In this document: positions 39,882 through 46,758 of the stretch, piece after piece
Position numbering within the stretch: the first letter of the stretch is position 1
Layout: every line of letters begins with the position of its first letter
NCBI GenBank assembly: GCA_002339725.1
Contig: DDKN01000107.1
Coordinates: forward strand, 1-46,758
Direction of reading: 5' to 3'
DNA length: 46,758 nt
Source of the DNA: Thiobacillus sp. UBA2597
GTDB lineage: Bacteria; Pseudomonadota; Gammaproteobacteria; Burkholderiales; Thiobacillaceae
The notes under the pieces: generated by a model
Seen by the model: only the letters and a program-made list of their open reading frames with translations
Database searches by the model: none
Told to the model about the DNA's origin: nothing
Translations under genes and position numbers: made by a program

Positions 39882-40490
39882 ATGAAGCAGCAACTCGCCG
39901 AGCTTTTCCATCGCCGCTACGCCTGCCATGTGTTCGAGCCGGGCCGGTCGATCGCGTCTCAGGACCTCGAATTCGTGCTGGAGGCGGGCCGCCTGTCCCC
40001 CTCGTCCTTCGGATTGGAACACTGGAAATTCATCGTGGTGCAATCGCCCGAGCTCAAGCAGGCCTTGCAGGGGGCCTGTTTTCAACAGGCTCAGGTCGGC
40101 GGCGCCGCGGCAGTCATCGTCATCCTGGCCAAGCTGGCCGAGCTCGATCCCGATTCGCCCTACCTGCGCCGTTTGCTGGAACGGGAATATCCGGACGAGC
40201 AACTGGCACAGGCGCTCAACAACTATCGCAGTTTTCATGCGGCCACCGATGTGCGCGCCTGGAGCGTGAGCCAGTGCCACATCGCGGCCGCCAACATGAT
40301 GCTCGCGGCCACGGCGGCCGGCCTCGATTCCTGCGCCATCGGCGGCTTCCTGCCGGACCAGGTGAAAGCGATTCTGCAGATCGACCCGGCACAGTACGAG
40401 GTCGCGCTGATCCTGCCGATCGGCTATTGCGCCGAGAAACCGCACGAGAAGCGCCGGTTGCCCCTGACCGAACTGGTCGAATACCGCTGA
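39882..40490 (+). CDS. Nitroreductase-family NAD(P)H oxidoreductase
   Basis: A 202-residue FMN enzyme of the NfsB/nitroreductase type. It begins LFHRRYACHVFEPGRSI, where the RRY/F segment contacts FMN, and SPSSFGLEHWKFIVV is the family flavin-binding loop. The C-terminal part has LAATAAGLDSCAIGGF and the end LPLTELVEYR, typical of NfsB. The substrate (nitro compounds, quinones or other) cannot be told. The TGA overlaps the ATG of the DUF455 gene by one base. Confidence 0.88.
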   Translation: MKQQLAELFHRRYACHVFEPGRSIASQDLEFVLEAGRLSPSSFGLEHWKFIVVQSPELKQALQGACFQQAQVGGAAAVIVILAKLAELDPDSPYLRRLLEREYPDEQLAQALNNYRSFHAATDVRAWSVSQCHIAAANMMLAATAAGLDSCAIGGFLPDQVKAILQIDPAQYEVALILPIGYCAEKPHEKRRLPLTELVEYR

Positions 40491-41296
40491 TGCCCGACGC
40501 GCGCGACGTCCATGCCGCGGCGCGTGCCGTGCTGGCCGAGCGCGATGTCGAAGCCAAGCTGGCCGGCGCGGCCCGGCTCCAGGCCGAGTGGAACACGGGC
40601 CGACTGCAGGCCGCCGACAGTATCGAGCCGGTCGCGCCCGATCTCGCCGGCCGGCCCGAGCGGCCGCCCCTGGTGCCGCCTGACCAGGTGGCCAGGCGCA
40701 CCCTGCGCGACCGCACGGGGCATGCCGCGCTGATCCATGCCCTGGCCCATATCGAATTCAACGCCATCAACCTGGCGCTCGATGCCGTCTGCCGCTACCC
40801 CGGCCTGCCCGACGGCTTCTATCGCGACTGGCTGCAGGTGGCGGCGGAAGAGGCGCATCACTTCAGCCTGCTGCGCGCTCACCTGCGCAGCCTGGGCCAT
40901 GACTACGGCGACTTTCCCGCCCACGACGGCCTGATGCAGATGGCGCGCGCCACCGCGCACGACCCCCTGGCGCGCATGGCCCTGGTGCCGCGCCTGCTGG
41001 AGGCACGCGGGTTGGATGCCACGCCCGAAATCCAGCAGAAGCTGCGCGGCTATGGCGATGCCGCCGGGGTGGCCATCCTCGACATCATCCTGCGTGATGA
41101 AGTCGCGCACGTGGCGACCGGCGACCGCTGGTTCCGCCATTTGTGCAGGCAGCGCGGCCTGGAGCCGGAAAGCGCCTATCGCGATTTGCTCGACCGCTAC
41201 CGGGCGCCCAGACCGCGCCGGCCGGTGAATACCGCGGCGCGCCTGCAGGCCGGCTTCACCGGGGCCGAGCTGGAGGCCCTGTTAGACCATTGCTGA
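40490..41296 (+). CDS. DUF455 ferritin-like protein
   Basis: A 268-residue mostly helical protein of the DUF455 family. It has the ligands of a ferritin-like di-iron site: E89 in HIEFNAI, E120xxH123 in AAEEAHHF, E171, and E204xxH207 in RDEVAHVATGD. This recalls MiaE-type tRNA hydroxylases, but the family's reaction is not established. It is coupled to the nitroreductase gene (TGATG), which could supply electrons; that is an inference. The 3' end overlaps the convergent pgl gene by 15 nt. Confidence 0.85.
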   Translation: MPDARDVHAAARAVLAERDVEAKLAGAARLQAEWNTGRLQAADSIEPVAPDLAGRPERPPLVPPDQVARRTLRDRTGHAALIHALAHIEFNAINLALDAVCRYPGLPDGFYRDWLQVAAEEAHHFSLLRAHLRSLGHDYGDFPAHDGLMQMARATAHDPLARMALVPRLLEARGLDATPEIQQKLRGYGDAAGVAILDIILRDEVAHVATGDRWFRHLCRQRGLEPESAYRDLLDRYRAPRPRRPVNTAARLQAGFTGAELEALLDHC

Positions 41297-41968
41297 GGCG
41301 GGGTCGAGCAGCACATCGACCCCGCAGGCCGGCCGGATGGCCGCCGCCGGCAGCGCCACCCCGCCGCGCCAGGCCTTCACGGCCTCGCGCTTGCCCGCCC
41401 CGGCGACCAGGAACAGGACGACACAGGCGCAGTTGAGCCGACGCGCCGACAGGCTCACCCGCTCGGCCGGCGGCTTGGGCGCATCGAACACGGCCAGCAC
41501 CGGCGGCGCATCGATGGCCTCGCCCCAGTCGTGGCCGGGAAACAGGCTGGCGGTATGGCCATCCTCGCCCAGACCGAGCAGCACCAGATCGAAGGCATGC
41601 ACCCCCGCCAATTCCCGGGCATAACGCTCGGCCGCGACCGCGGCGCCGAGCTCGGCCGGAATGACATGGATCTGCGCCGGCGGGATCGGCACCTTGGACA
41701 GCCAGGCCTCGAAAGCCATCCGGCTGTTGCGCTCCGGGTCATTGGCCGGCAGGCAGCGCTCGTCGCCGAACCAGACATGCCAGCGGGCCCAGTCGTGCGG
41801 CTCCCGGGCCAGCTGTTCGTAGACCTTGCGTGGCGTGCCGCCCCCCGCCAGCACGATGTGGAAGGCGCCGCGCCCGGCCAGGGCGCGGGCCTCGGCGCTC
41901 CGCACATGATCCAGGGCCTGGCGCAGCCAGTCCGCCTCGTCTGTTGCCACATGCCAGCGTGTGTCCAT
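41282..41968 (-). CDS. pgl: 6-phosphogluconolactonase
   Basis: Hydrolyses 6-phosphoglucono-lactone in the oxidative pentose phosphate pathway. It has 228 residues of the DevB/SOL type. Motifs are VLAGGGTPRKVYEQLA, HVWFGDERCLPANDPERN and LLGLGEDGHTASLFPGH, which holds the catalytic His. The zwf gene is not adjacent. Its 3' end overlaps DUF455 (convergent, 15 nt), and its start faces the exonuclease gene across 56 nt. Confidence 0.93.
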   Translation of the reverse strand: MDTRWHVATDEADWLRQALDHVRSAEARALAGRGAFHIVLAGGGTPRKVYEQLAREPHDWARWHVWFGDERCLPANDPERNSRMAFEAWLSKVPIPPAQIHVIPAELGAAVAAERYARELAGVHAFDLVLLGLGEDGHTASLFPGHDWGEAIDAPPVLAVFDAPKPPAERVSLSARRLNCACVVLFLVAGAGKREAVKAWRGGVALPAAAIRPACGVDVLLDPASAMV

Positions 41969-41991
41969 GGCTCCTCCTCGCCTTGAGCAGG

Positions 41992-41997
41992 TAAAAT
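41992..41997 (+). promoter_or_regulatory. Possible -10 box upstream of the exonuclease gene
   Basis: TAAAAT, 28 nt before the ATG at 42025, in the 56-nt divergent spacer with pgl. No good -35 box at 17 nt. Confidence 0.35.
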
Positions 41998-42024
41998 TAC
42001 ACCCTTTTTGCAGCAGGGTCAGCC

Positions 42025-42801
42025 ATGACGCCCGTTCTCGTCTTCGACATCGAAACCATCCCCGACATCGAGGGCCTGCGCCGCCTCTACGACGTGGGCC
42101 CGGACACCACGGACCACGACGTCGGCGAAATGGCCCTGCTGTTCCGTCGGCAGAAGACCGGCTCCGATTTCCTGCCCCTGCATCTGCAGCGCGTGGTCAC
42201 CATCTCCTGCGCCCTGCGCGCCAGGGATGGCTTCAAGGTGTTTTCCCTGTCCGAACCCGAGGCCGCTGAGGCGGAGATCATCCAGCGCTTCTTCGACGGC
42301 ATCGAGAAATACACGCCGCAGATCGTGTCCTGGAACGGGGCCGGCTTCGATCTGCCGGTGCTGCACTACCGCGCCATGCGGCACAAGGTCACCGCGCCGC
42401 GCTATTGGGATATGGGCGAGGACGACAAGGACTTCAAGTGGAACAACTACATCAGCCGCTACCACACCCGGCACCTGGACCTGATGGACCTCCTGGCCCT
42501 GTACCAGCCCCGGGCCAACGCGCCGCTGGATGAACTGGCCAAGCTGTTCGGCTTTCCCGGCAAGCTGGGCATGGACGGCAGCCGCGTGTGGGAGGCCTAC
42601 CAGGCCGGCCAGATCGCGGCGATCCGCGACTACTGCGAGACCGACGTGGCCAACACCTATCTGGTCTACCTGCGCTTCCAATTGATGCGCGGCATGCTGA
42701 CCCACGAGCAGTACGAACGCGAGCTGCAGGTGGTGCGCGACACGCTGTCCGGCATCGGCGCTGCGCACTGGAAAGAATTCCTGGCGGCCTGGCAGGACTG
42801 A
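42025..42801 (+). CDS. PolB-like DEDDy 3'-5' exonuclease
   Basis: A 258-residue nuclease of the 'predicted 3'-5' exonuclease, PolB-like' family (DNA_pol_B_exo2). The DEDDy residues are visible: D8 and E10 in VFDIETIPD, D109 in SWNGAGFDLPVL, and Y203 and D207 in DYCETDVANTY. It carries only the exonuclease domain, with no polymerase. Its role is probably DNA repair or processing, but this is not established. A REP palindrome follows 3 nt after its stop codon. Confidence 0.9.
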   Translation: MTPVLVFDIETIPDIEGLRRLYDVGPDTTDHDVGEMALLFRRQKTGSDFLPLHLQRVVTISCALRARDGFKVFSLSEPEAAEAEIIQRFFDGIEKYTPQIVSWNGAGFDLPVLHYRAMRHKVTAPRYWDMGEDDKDFKWNNYISRYHTRHLDLMDLLALYQPRANAPLDELAKLFGFPGKLGMDGSRVWEAYQAGQIAAIRDYCETDVANTYLVYLRFQLMRGMLTHEQYERELQVVRDTLSGIGAAHWKEFLAAWQD

Positions 42802-42804
42802 TCC

Positions 42805-42856
42805 GTAGGGTGCGTTCCACGCACCGTTTGTTTGTGGTGCGTGGAACGCACCCTAC
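42805..42856. repeat. GTAG-type REP palindrome
   Basis: A perfect 21-bp inverted repeat (42805-42825 and 42836-42856) with a 10-nt loop (GTTTGTTTGT). Each arm starts at its outer end with GTAGGGTGCG, and GTAG is the head of REP elements moved by RAYT/TnpA-REP (IS200/Y1-type) transposases. No such transposase is in the window. It lies between the exonuclease gene and rlmD and can form a very stable RNA hairpin. Confidence 0.88.
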
Positions 42857-42871
42857 GCAAAACATCAAGCA

Positions 42872-44185
42872 ATGAGCACCACACCCACCCCACCGCTCTA
42901 CATCGAATCGCTCGACCACGAGGGCCGCGGCGTCGCGCACTTGGACGGCAAGGCCATCTTCGTCGAGGGCGGCCTGCCGGGCGAGCTGGTCATCCACGCC
43001 AGCTACCGCAAGAAGCCGGCCTACGAGCAGGCCCAGGCCACCCGGATCGTCAAGGCCAGTGCCAACCGGGTGGTCCCCCGCTGCCCCTGGTTCGGCCTCT
43101 GCGGCGGCTGCTCGCACCAGCACCTGCACGAATCGGCCCAGGTCGCCGCCAAGCAGCGGGTGCTGGAAGACTGTTTCAAACACATCGGCAAGGTCACGCC
43201 GGAAATCATGCTCTCGCCCATCCACGGCCCGGCCTGGGGCTACCGCACCCGCGCCCGGCTGTCGGTGCGCTTTGTTCCCAAGAAGGGCGGCGTGCTGGTC
43301 GGCTTCCACGAAAGACGCAGCAGTTTCGTCGCCGACATGACGAGCTGCGAGGTGCTGCCGCCCCACGTCTCCGCCCTGCTGCCGCGGCTGCGCGAACTGG
43401 TCGCCGAGCTGTCGATCCGCGACCGGCTGCCCCAGATCGAACTGGCCCAGGGCGACACCGTCACGGTGCTGGTGCTGCGCATCCTGGAACCCCTGTCGGC
43501 CCAGGACGAAGTGAAGGTGCGCGCCTTCGCCGAGCAACACGGCGTGCAGTTCTGGTTGCAGCCCAAGGGGCCGGACACCGCCTATCCCTTTCATCCACTC
43601 GATGCGCCGGAACTAAGCTACAGCCTGCCGGAATTCGATCTCGTCATGCCCTTCCGGCCGACCGAGTTCACCCAGGTCAACCACGGCATCAACCGCATGC
43701 TGGTGCGGCGCGCCATGCGCATGCTGGATGCCCGGCCGGGCGAACGCATCGCCGACTTCTTCTGCGGCCTGGGCAACTTCACCCTGCCCATTGCCCGCTC
43801 GGGTGCCCAGGTGCTGGGCATCGAGGGCAGCGCCGGCCTGGTCGAGCGCGCCGTGGAGAACGCCAAGCGCAACGGCCTGGCCGGCAACACCGAATTCCGC
43901 GTCGCCGACCTGTTCCAGATGACGCCGGAGGGCTACGCCGCCCTGGGCCACTTCGACAAGCTTTTGATCGACCCGCCGCGCGACGGCGCCATCGAACTGG
44001 TGAAGTCGCTGCCCGAGCAGGGCGGCCCGCGCCGCATCGTCTACGTCTCCTGCAGCCCGGCCACCCTGGCCAGGGACGCCGCGGTGCTGGTGCATCAGAA
44101 GGGCTATGCGCTCAAGGCGGCCGGCGTGGCCAACATGTTCCCGCACACGGCGCACGTCGAATCCATCGCCCTGTTCGAGCGGTAA
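42872..44185 (+). CDS. rlmD: 23S rRNA (uracil-1939-C5)-methyltransferase
   Basis: Methylates U1939 of 23S rRNA using SAM. It has 437 residues. An N-terminal TRAM domain (about 1-62) is followed by the 4Fe-4S ligands C71, C77, C80 and C159. The SAM motif DFFCGLGNF lies near residue 295, and LLIDPPRDGA and the catalytic Cys C394 in YVSCSPATLARD mark the RlmD/RumA group. The order of motifs and the length match E. coli RlmD (433). It starts 16 nt after the REP palindrome. Confidence 0.94.
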   Translation: MSTTPTPPLYIESLDHEGRGVAHLDGKAIFVEGGLPGELVIHASYRKKPAYEQAQATRIVKASANRVVPRCPWFGLCGGCSHQHLHESAQVAAKQRVLEDCFKHIGKVTPEIMLSPIHGPAWGYRTRARLSVRFVPKKGGVLVGFHERRSSFVADMTSCEVLPPHVSALLPRLRELVAELSIRDRLPQIELAQGDTVTVLVLRILEPLSAQDEVKVRAFAEQHGVQFWLQPKGPDTAYPFHPLDAPELSYSLPEFDLVMPFRPTEFTQVNHGINRMLVRRAMRMLDARPGERIADFFCGLGNFTLPIARSGAQVLGIEGSAGLVERAVENAKRNGLAGNTEFRVADLFQMTPEGYAALGHFDKLLIDPPRDGAIELVKSLPEQGGPRRIVYVSCSPATLARDAAVLVHQKGYALKAAGVANMFPHTAHVESIALFER

Positions 44186-44350
44186 GAGGCAACCGCGAAG
44201 CGGCTGCGTCCCTTTTCTGCCCTTCAGGGTGCTCCCCCGCAAGCGGGGTACCGAAGGGTAGGGTCTTCACCAGAGAGTTAGGATAGAGGGCAATCCCCGG
44301 AGTTGTAGGACGCATTAGGCTGCGCTATCCCGCCCTAGCGCAAAACCAAC

Positions 44351-44377
44351 AAAAAAGGCGGCCGAAGCCGCCTTTTT
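44351..44377. terminator. Bidirectional terminator between rlmD and the BI-1 gene
   Basis: GGCGGC-CGAA-GCCGCC stem-loop with AAAAAA on the left and TTTTT on the right, able to end both rlmD (plus) and the BI-1 gene (minus, stop at 44393). The 165 nt before it (44186-44350) hold no gene, only a CCCCGCAAGCGGGG hairpin near 44233 and a degenerate REP-like stretch (GTAGGACGCATTAGGCTGCG) near 44307. Confidence 0.9.
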
Positions 44378-44392
44378 CAAGGTCCTGCGCCG

Positions 44393-45088
44393 TTATTCCC
44401 GCTCGCCCATGAAGGCCATGAGCAGCTGCAGCAGGTTGACGAACAGGTTGTAGATGTCGAGGTAGATCGCCAGGGTGGCCATGACGTAGTTGGTCTCGCC
44501 GCCGTTCACGATGCGGGAGACGTCGTACAGGATGAAGGCCGAGAACAGCAGCACCGCCACGGCGGACAGGGTCAGGGCCAGGGCCGGGATCTGGAAGAAC
44601 AGGTTGGCCAGGCTGGCGACGATCAGCAGCACGATGCCGACCAGCAGGAACTTGCCCATGAAGCTGAAGTCCTTCTTGGTCACGGTGGCGATGCCGGCCA
44701 GGGTGAAGAAGATGGCGCCGGTGCCGGCCGCGGCCAGGCCGACGATCTCGCCGCCGTTCTTCAGGCTCAGGGCCACCTGCAGCACCGGGCCCAGCATCAG
44801 GCCCATGAAGCCGGTGAGGGCCAGCAGCAGGACCACGCCCATGGCGCTGTTGCGGGTGGCGTTGATGGCGAAGAACAGGCCAAACATCACCGCCAGCATG
44901 AGGATGGTGGACAGGATCGGGCTGCCCGCCATGAAGCTGAAGTCCATGGACAGGCCGACCAGGGCGCCGAGCAGGGTCGGGATCATGGTCAGGCCCAGCA
45001 TCATGTAGGTGTTGCGCAGGACCTTGTTGCGGGAAACGTCGAGGGTGGTCGAGGCGTTATAGCCGGTCAGGTCGTATTGCGGTTGCAT
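44393..45088 (-). CDS. Bax inhibitor-1 family membrane protein (YccA-like)
   Basis: A 231-residue inner-membrane protein with seven helices and a short basic/polar N-terminus (STTLDVSRNKVLRNTY). The C-terminal part LLFSAFILYDVSRIVNGGETNY contains the conserved aspartate/arginine of the BI-1 pH/calcium-sensing site, and LAIYLDIYNLFVNLLQL is the family ending. In E. coli, YccA modulates FtsH and is protective when secretion jams; other members leak calcium. It is a single gene, divergent from lysC (138 nt between the starts). Confidence 0.92.
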   Translation of the reverse strand: MQPQYDLTGYNASTTLDVSRNKVLRNTYMMLGLTMIPTLLGALVGLSMDFSFMAGSPILSTILMLAVMFGLFFAINATRNSAMGVVLLLALTGFMGLMLGPVLQVALSLKNGGEIVGLAAAGTGAIFFTLAGIATVTKKDFSFMGKFLLVGIVLLIVASLANLFFQIPALALTLSAVAVLLFSAFILYDVSRIVNGGETNYVMATLAIYLDIYNLFVNLLQLLMAFMGERE

Positions 45089-45188
45089 GCGGGTTGGCTC
45101 CGTGCAGTGAGGAAAACAGCCCTAAGACTAGCGGCAGCGCGCGAAAGTTTCAATCTTCGGCCGCTGGCTGGCGGCGCCCGCGATCGGG

Positions 45189-45194
45189 TAGAAT
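45189..45194 (+). promoter_or_regulatory. Possible -10 box upstream of lysC
   Basis: TAGAAT, 33 nt before the lysC ATG; TGGCTG at 45165-45170 is a weak -35 candidate with an 18-nt spacer. No lysine-riboswitch-like structure is visible in the 138-nt spacer. Confidence 0.4.
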
Positions 45195-45226
45195 TGCAGT
45201 TTTTTCAAGCGCTTGTTTCCACCATC

Positions 45227-46462
45227 ATGGCATTGATTGTCCAAAAATACGGCGGCACGTCGGTCGGCTCCATCGAGCGCATCCGCAACGTGGCCGAGCG
45301 GGTCGCCAAATTCAAGATGCTGGGGCACCAGGTGGTCGTCGTGGTCTCCGCCATGTCCGGCGAGACCAACCGCCTGATCAGCCTGGCCAAGGAGATCCAG
45401 AAAGAGCCGGACCCGCGCGAATTGGACGTGCTGCTCTCCACCGGCGAGCAGGTCACCATCGCCCTCCTGGCCATGGCGCTGAAAGACCTGGGCCTCAAGG
45501 CCAAGAGCTACACCGGCGCCCAGGTCCGCATCCTGACCGACGACGCCCACACCAAGGCCCGCATCCTCGCCATCGATGAGGAAAACATGCGGCGCGACCT
45601 GGACAGCGGCCATGTCGTGGTGGTCGCCGGCTTCCAGGGCGTCGACGAGAAGGGCAACATCACCACCCTGGGCCGCGGCGGCTCGGACACCACCGGCGTG
45701 GCCCTGGCCGCGGCGCTCAAAGCCGACGAGTGCCAGATCTACACCGACGTCGACGGCGTCTACACCACCGACCCGCGCATCGTGCCCGAGGCGCGCAAAC
45801 TCGACACCATCACCTTCGAGGAAATGCTGGAACTGGCCAGTCTCGGCTCCAAGGTGCTGCAGATCCGCTCGGTCGAATTCGCCGGCAAGTACAAGGTTAA
45901 ACTGCGCGTGCTCTCGAGCTTCCAGGAGGAAGGCGAAGGCACGCTGATCACGTTCGAGGAAGACACCATGGAACAGCCCATCATCTCCGGCATCGCCTTC
46001 AACCGCGACGAGGCCAAGCTCACCATCCTGGGCGTGCCCGACAAGCCCGGCGTGGCCGGCCACATCCTGGCCCCGATCGCCGATGCCAATATCGACGTCG
46101 ACATGATCGTGCAGAACGTCGGCCATGACGGCACCACCGACTTCTCCTTCACCGTGCACCGCAACGAGTTCAAGAAGGCCATGGAAGTGCTCAATGGCGT
46201 CAAGGACGAGATCGGCGCGCGCGAGGTGATCGGCGACGACAAGATCGCCAAGGTCTCCATCGTCGGCGTCGGCATGCGCACCCATGCCGGCATCGCCAGC
46301 AAGATGTTCAAGGCCCTGGCCGCCGAGAACATCAACATCCAGATGATCTCCACCTCGGAAATCAAGATCTCCGTCGTGGTCGAGGACAAGTACATGGAAC
46401 TGGCCGTACGCGCGCTGCATCAGGCCTTCGAATTGGAAAAAGAAGTTTCGGCGAAGGCTTAA
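45227..46462 (+). CDS. lysC: Aspartate kinase
   Basis: Phosphorylates aspartate, the first step to lysine, threonine and methionine. It has 411 residues, a monofunctional type with no fused homoserine dehydrogenase. The N-terminus is MALIVQKYGGTSV (KYGGTS at 7-12), with VVVSAMSGETNRL, STGEQVT and TTLGRGGSDTT of the kinase domain. Two C-terminal ACT domains (about 265-335 and 340-405) give feedback control by lysine/threonine. The ATG at 45227 is standard for the family. Its TAA lies inside a perfect palindrome. Confidence 0.96.
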   Translation: MALIVQKYGGTSVGSIERIRNVAERVAKFKMLGHQVVVVVSAMSGETNRLISLAKEIQKEPDPRELDVLLSTGEQVTIALLAMALKDLGLKAKSYTGAQVRILTDDAHTKARILAIDEENMRRDLDSGHVVVVAGFQGVDEKGNITTLGRGGSDTTGVALAAALKADECQIYTDVDGVYTTDPRIVPEARKLDTITFEEMLELASLGSKVLQIRSVEFAGKYKVKLRVLSSFQEEGEGTLITFEEDTMEQPIISGIAFNRDEAKLTILGVPDKPGVAGHILAPIADANIDVDMIVQNVGHDGTTDFSFTVHRNEFKKAMEVLNGVKDEIGAREVIGDDKIAKVSIVGVGMRTHAGIASKMFKALAAENINIQMISTSEIKISVVVEDKYMELAVRALHQAFELEKEVSAKA

Positions 46463-46486
46463 CATCGGCTCAGCCGATGTTAAGCC
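46456..46486. terminator. Palindrome at the lysC stop, possible terminator
   Basis: A perfect 14-bp inverted repeat with a 3-nt loop (GGCTTAACATCGGC / GCCGATGTTAAGCC) that includes the lysC TAA (46460-46462). A second hairpin (CCCGC-GCCA-GCGGG) follows at 46484-46498. There is no T-run, so it may be a transcript-stabilising or rho-assisted end rather than an intrinsic terminator. Confidence 0.55.
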
Positions 46487-46529
46487 CGCGCCAGCGGGCG
46501 GCCGGAGCCACAAGGCCCCGGCCGTTTAA

Positions 46530-46558
46530 TTGCTTTTTAAGGGCCGCGCGGGTATCCT
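46530..46558 (+). promoter_or_regulatory. Promoter of tRNA-Ser
   Basis: TTGCTT (46530-46535), a 17-nt spacer and TATCCT (46553-46558), followed by a GC-rich discriminator (TGCGCGGCC) as in stable-RNA promoters inhibited by ppGpp. The tRNA begins 67 nt after the -10 box. An inverted repeat (GGCCGCGC/GCGCGGCC) surrounds the -10 box. Confidence 0.65.
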
Positions 46559-46624
46559 TGCGCGGCCTTATCCCGCCTGAATGCGGGACGTTTCGGTTCC
46601 GGCCTGCACCGAAACTGCGTTTTT

Positions 46625-46717
46625 GGAGACGTGACCGAGAGGCCGAAGGTGCTCCCCTGCTAAGGGAGTATGCGGGCAAAACCTGCATCGTGGGTTCGAA
46701 TCCCACCGTCTCCGCCA
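46625..46717 (+). tRNA. tRNA-Ser (anticodon GCT)
   Basis: A complete 93-nt class II tRNA: acceptor stem GGAGACG/CGTCTCC with discriminator G, anticodon arm CTCCC-CTGCTAA-GGGAG with anticodon GCT (reads AGC/AGU), a long variable arm (GCGGGC/ACCTGC region), T-arm GTGGG-TTCGAAT-CCCAC, and an encoded CCA end. Confidence 0.97.
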
Positions 46718-46754
46718 AATAAAAATGGACCCATTCGGGTCCATTTTTATTTGG
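46715..46754 (+). terminator. Terminator after tRNA-Ser
   Basis: A perfect 18-bp inverted repeat with a 4-nt loop (ATTC). The core GGACCC/GGGTCC is flanked by A-rich and T-rich arms, so it works in the plus direction and perhaps both. Its left end begins with the CCA of the tRNA. Confidence 0.85.
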
Positions 46755-46758
46755 CGTA

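Overview
The window is a gene-dense, high-GC stretch of a bacterial chromosome, most probably a betaproteobacterium (Nitrosomonadales/Rhodocyclales-like; the family is a guess). The reasons are the gene orders fimT-pilV-pilW-pilX-pilY1-pilE, birA-coaX, gmk-rpoZ-spoT, ridA-recG, ubiC-ubiA and kinase-PP2C-rph-rdgB-hemW, an HU protein with a Lys/Ala tail, and proteobacterial RpoZ, LysC and RlmD. It looks like core chromosome carrying a few small accessory insertions. No phage, plasmid, IS transposase or CRISPR array is visible.

Layout. 1-196: palindromic GC-rich repeats. 197-8726 (minus): one block of type IV pilus minor pilins and PilY1, followed by birA, coaX and a truncated SPOR-type membrane protein. 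8926-12339 (plus): thiO, an Irr/Fur-type regulator, tRNA-Thr(CGT), ispB, tRNA-Pro(CGG), hupB. 12435-19384 (minus): folE with a DUF2238 membrane protein, a PilZ-like/USP-like pair, then hemW, rdgB, a GxxExxY gene bounded by inverted repeats, rph, and a PP2C phosphatase with a Ser/Thr kinase. 19443-30825 (plus): yicC-gmk-rpoZ-spoT, a large GGDEF-EAL protein, ridA-recG, an ORF6N protein, ubiC-ubiA. 30822-31376 (minus): mog. 31514-38704 (plus): a degenerate HD-GYP protein, then an envelope glycolipid cluster (GT2, two GT-C transferases, two PAP2 phosphatases, a lipoprotein). 38705-46758: an M48 protease, a nitroreductase with a DUF455 ferritin-like protein, pgl, a DEDDy exonuclease, a REP palindrome, rlmD, a BI-1 protein, lysC and tRNA-Ser(GCT).

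How the genes fit together. The pilin block supplies the tip/priming complex of a type IV pilus. Several c-di-GMP-related proteins (GGDEF-EAL, PilZ-like, degenerate HD-GYP) occur in the same window. The spoT block links nucleotide metabolism, RNA polymerase omega and (p)ppGpp. The 32.7-38.7 kb cluster has the parts for loading a sugar onto undecaprenyl phosphate, transferring it in the periplasm and removing lipid phosphates, with the transferase+PAP2 pair present twice. Its acceptor, perhaps lipid A, is inferred only.

The best candidates for something new are the GxxExxY insertion fitted exactly between the rph stop and the rdgB start, the duplicated glycolipid module, the PilZ-like/USP-like pair, and an ORF6N gene whose original start appears to have been lost by a one-base deletion.
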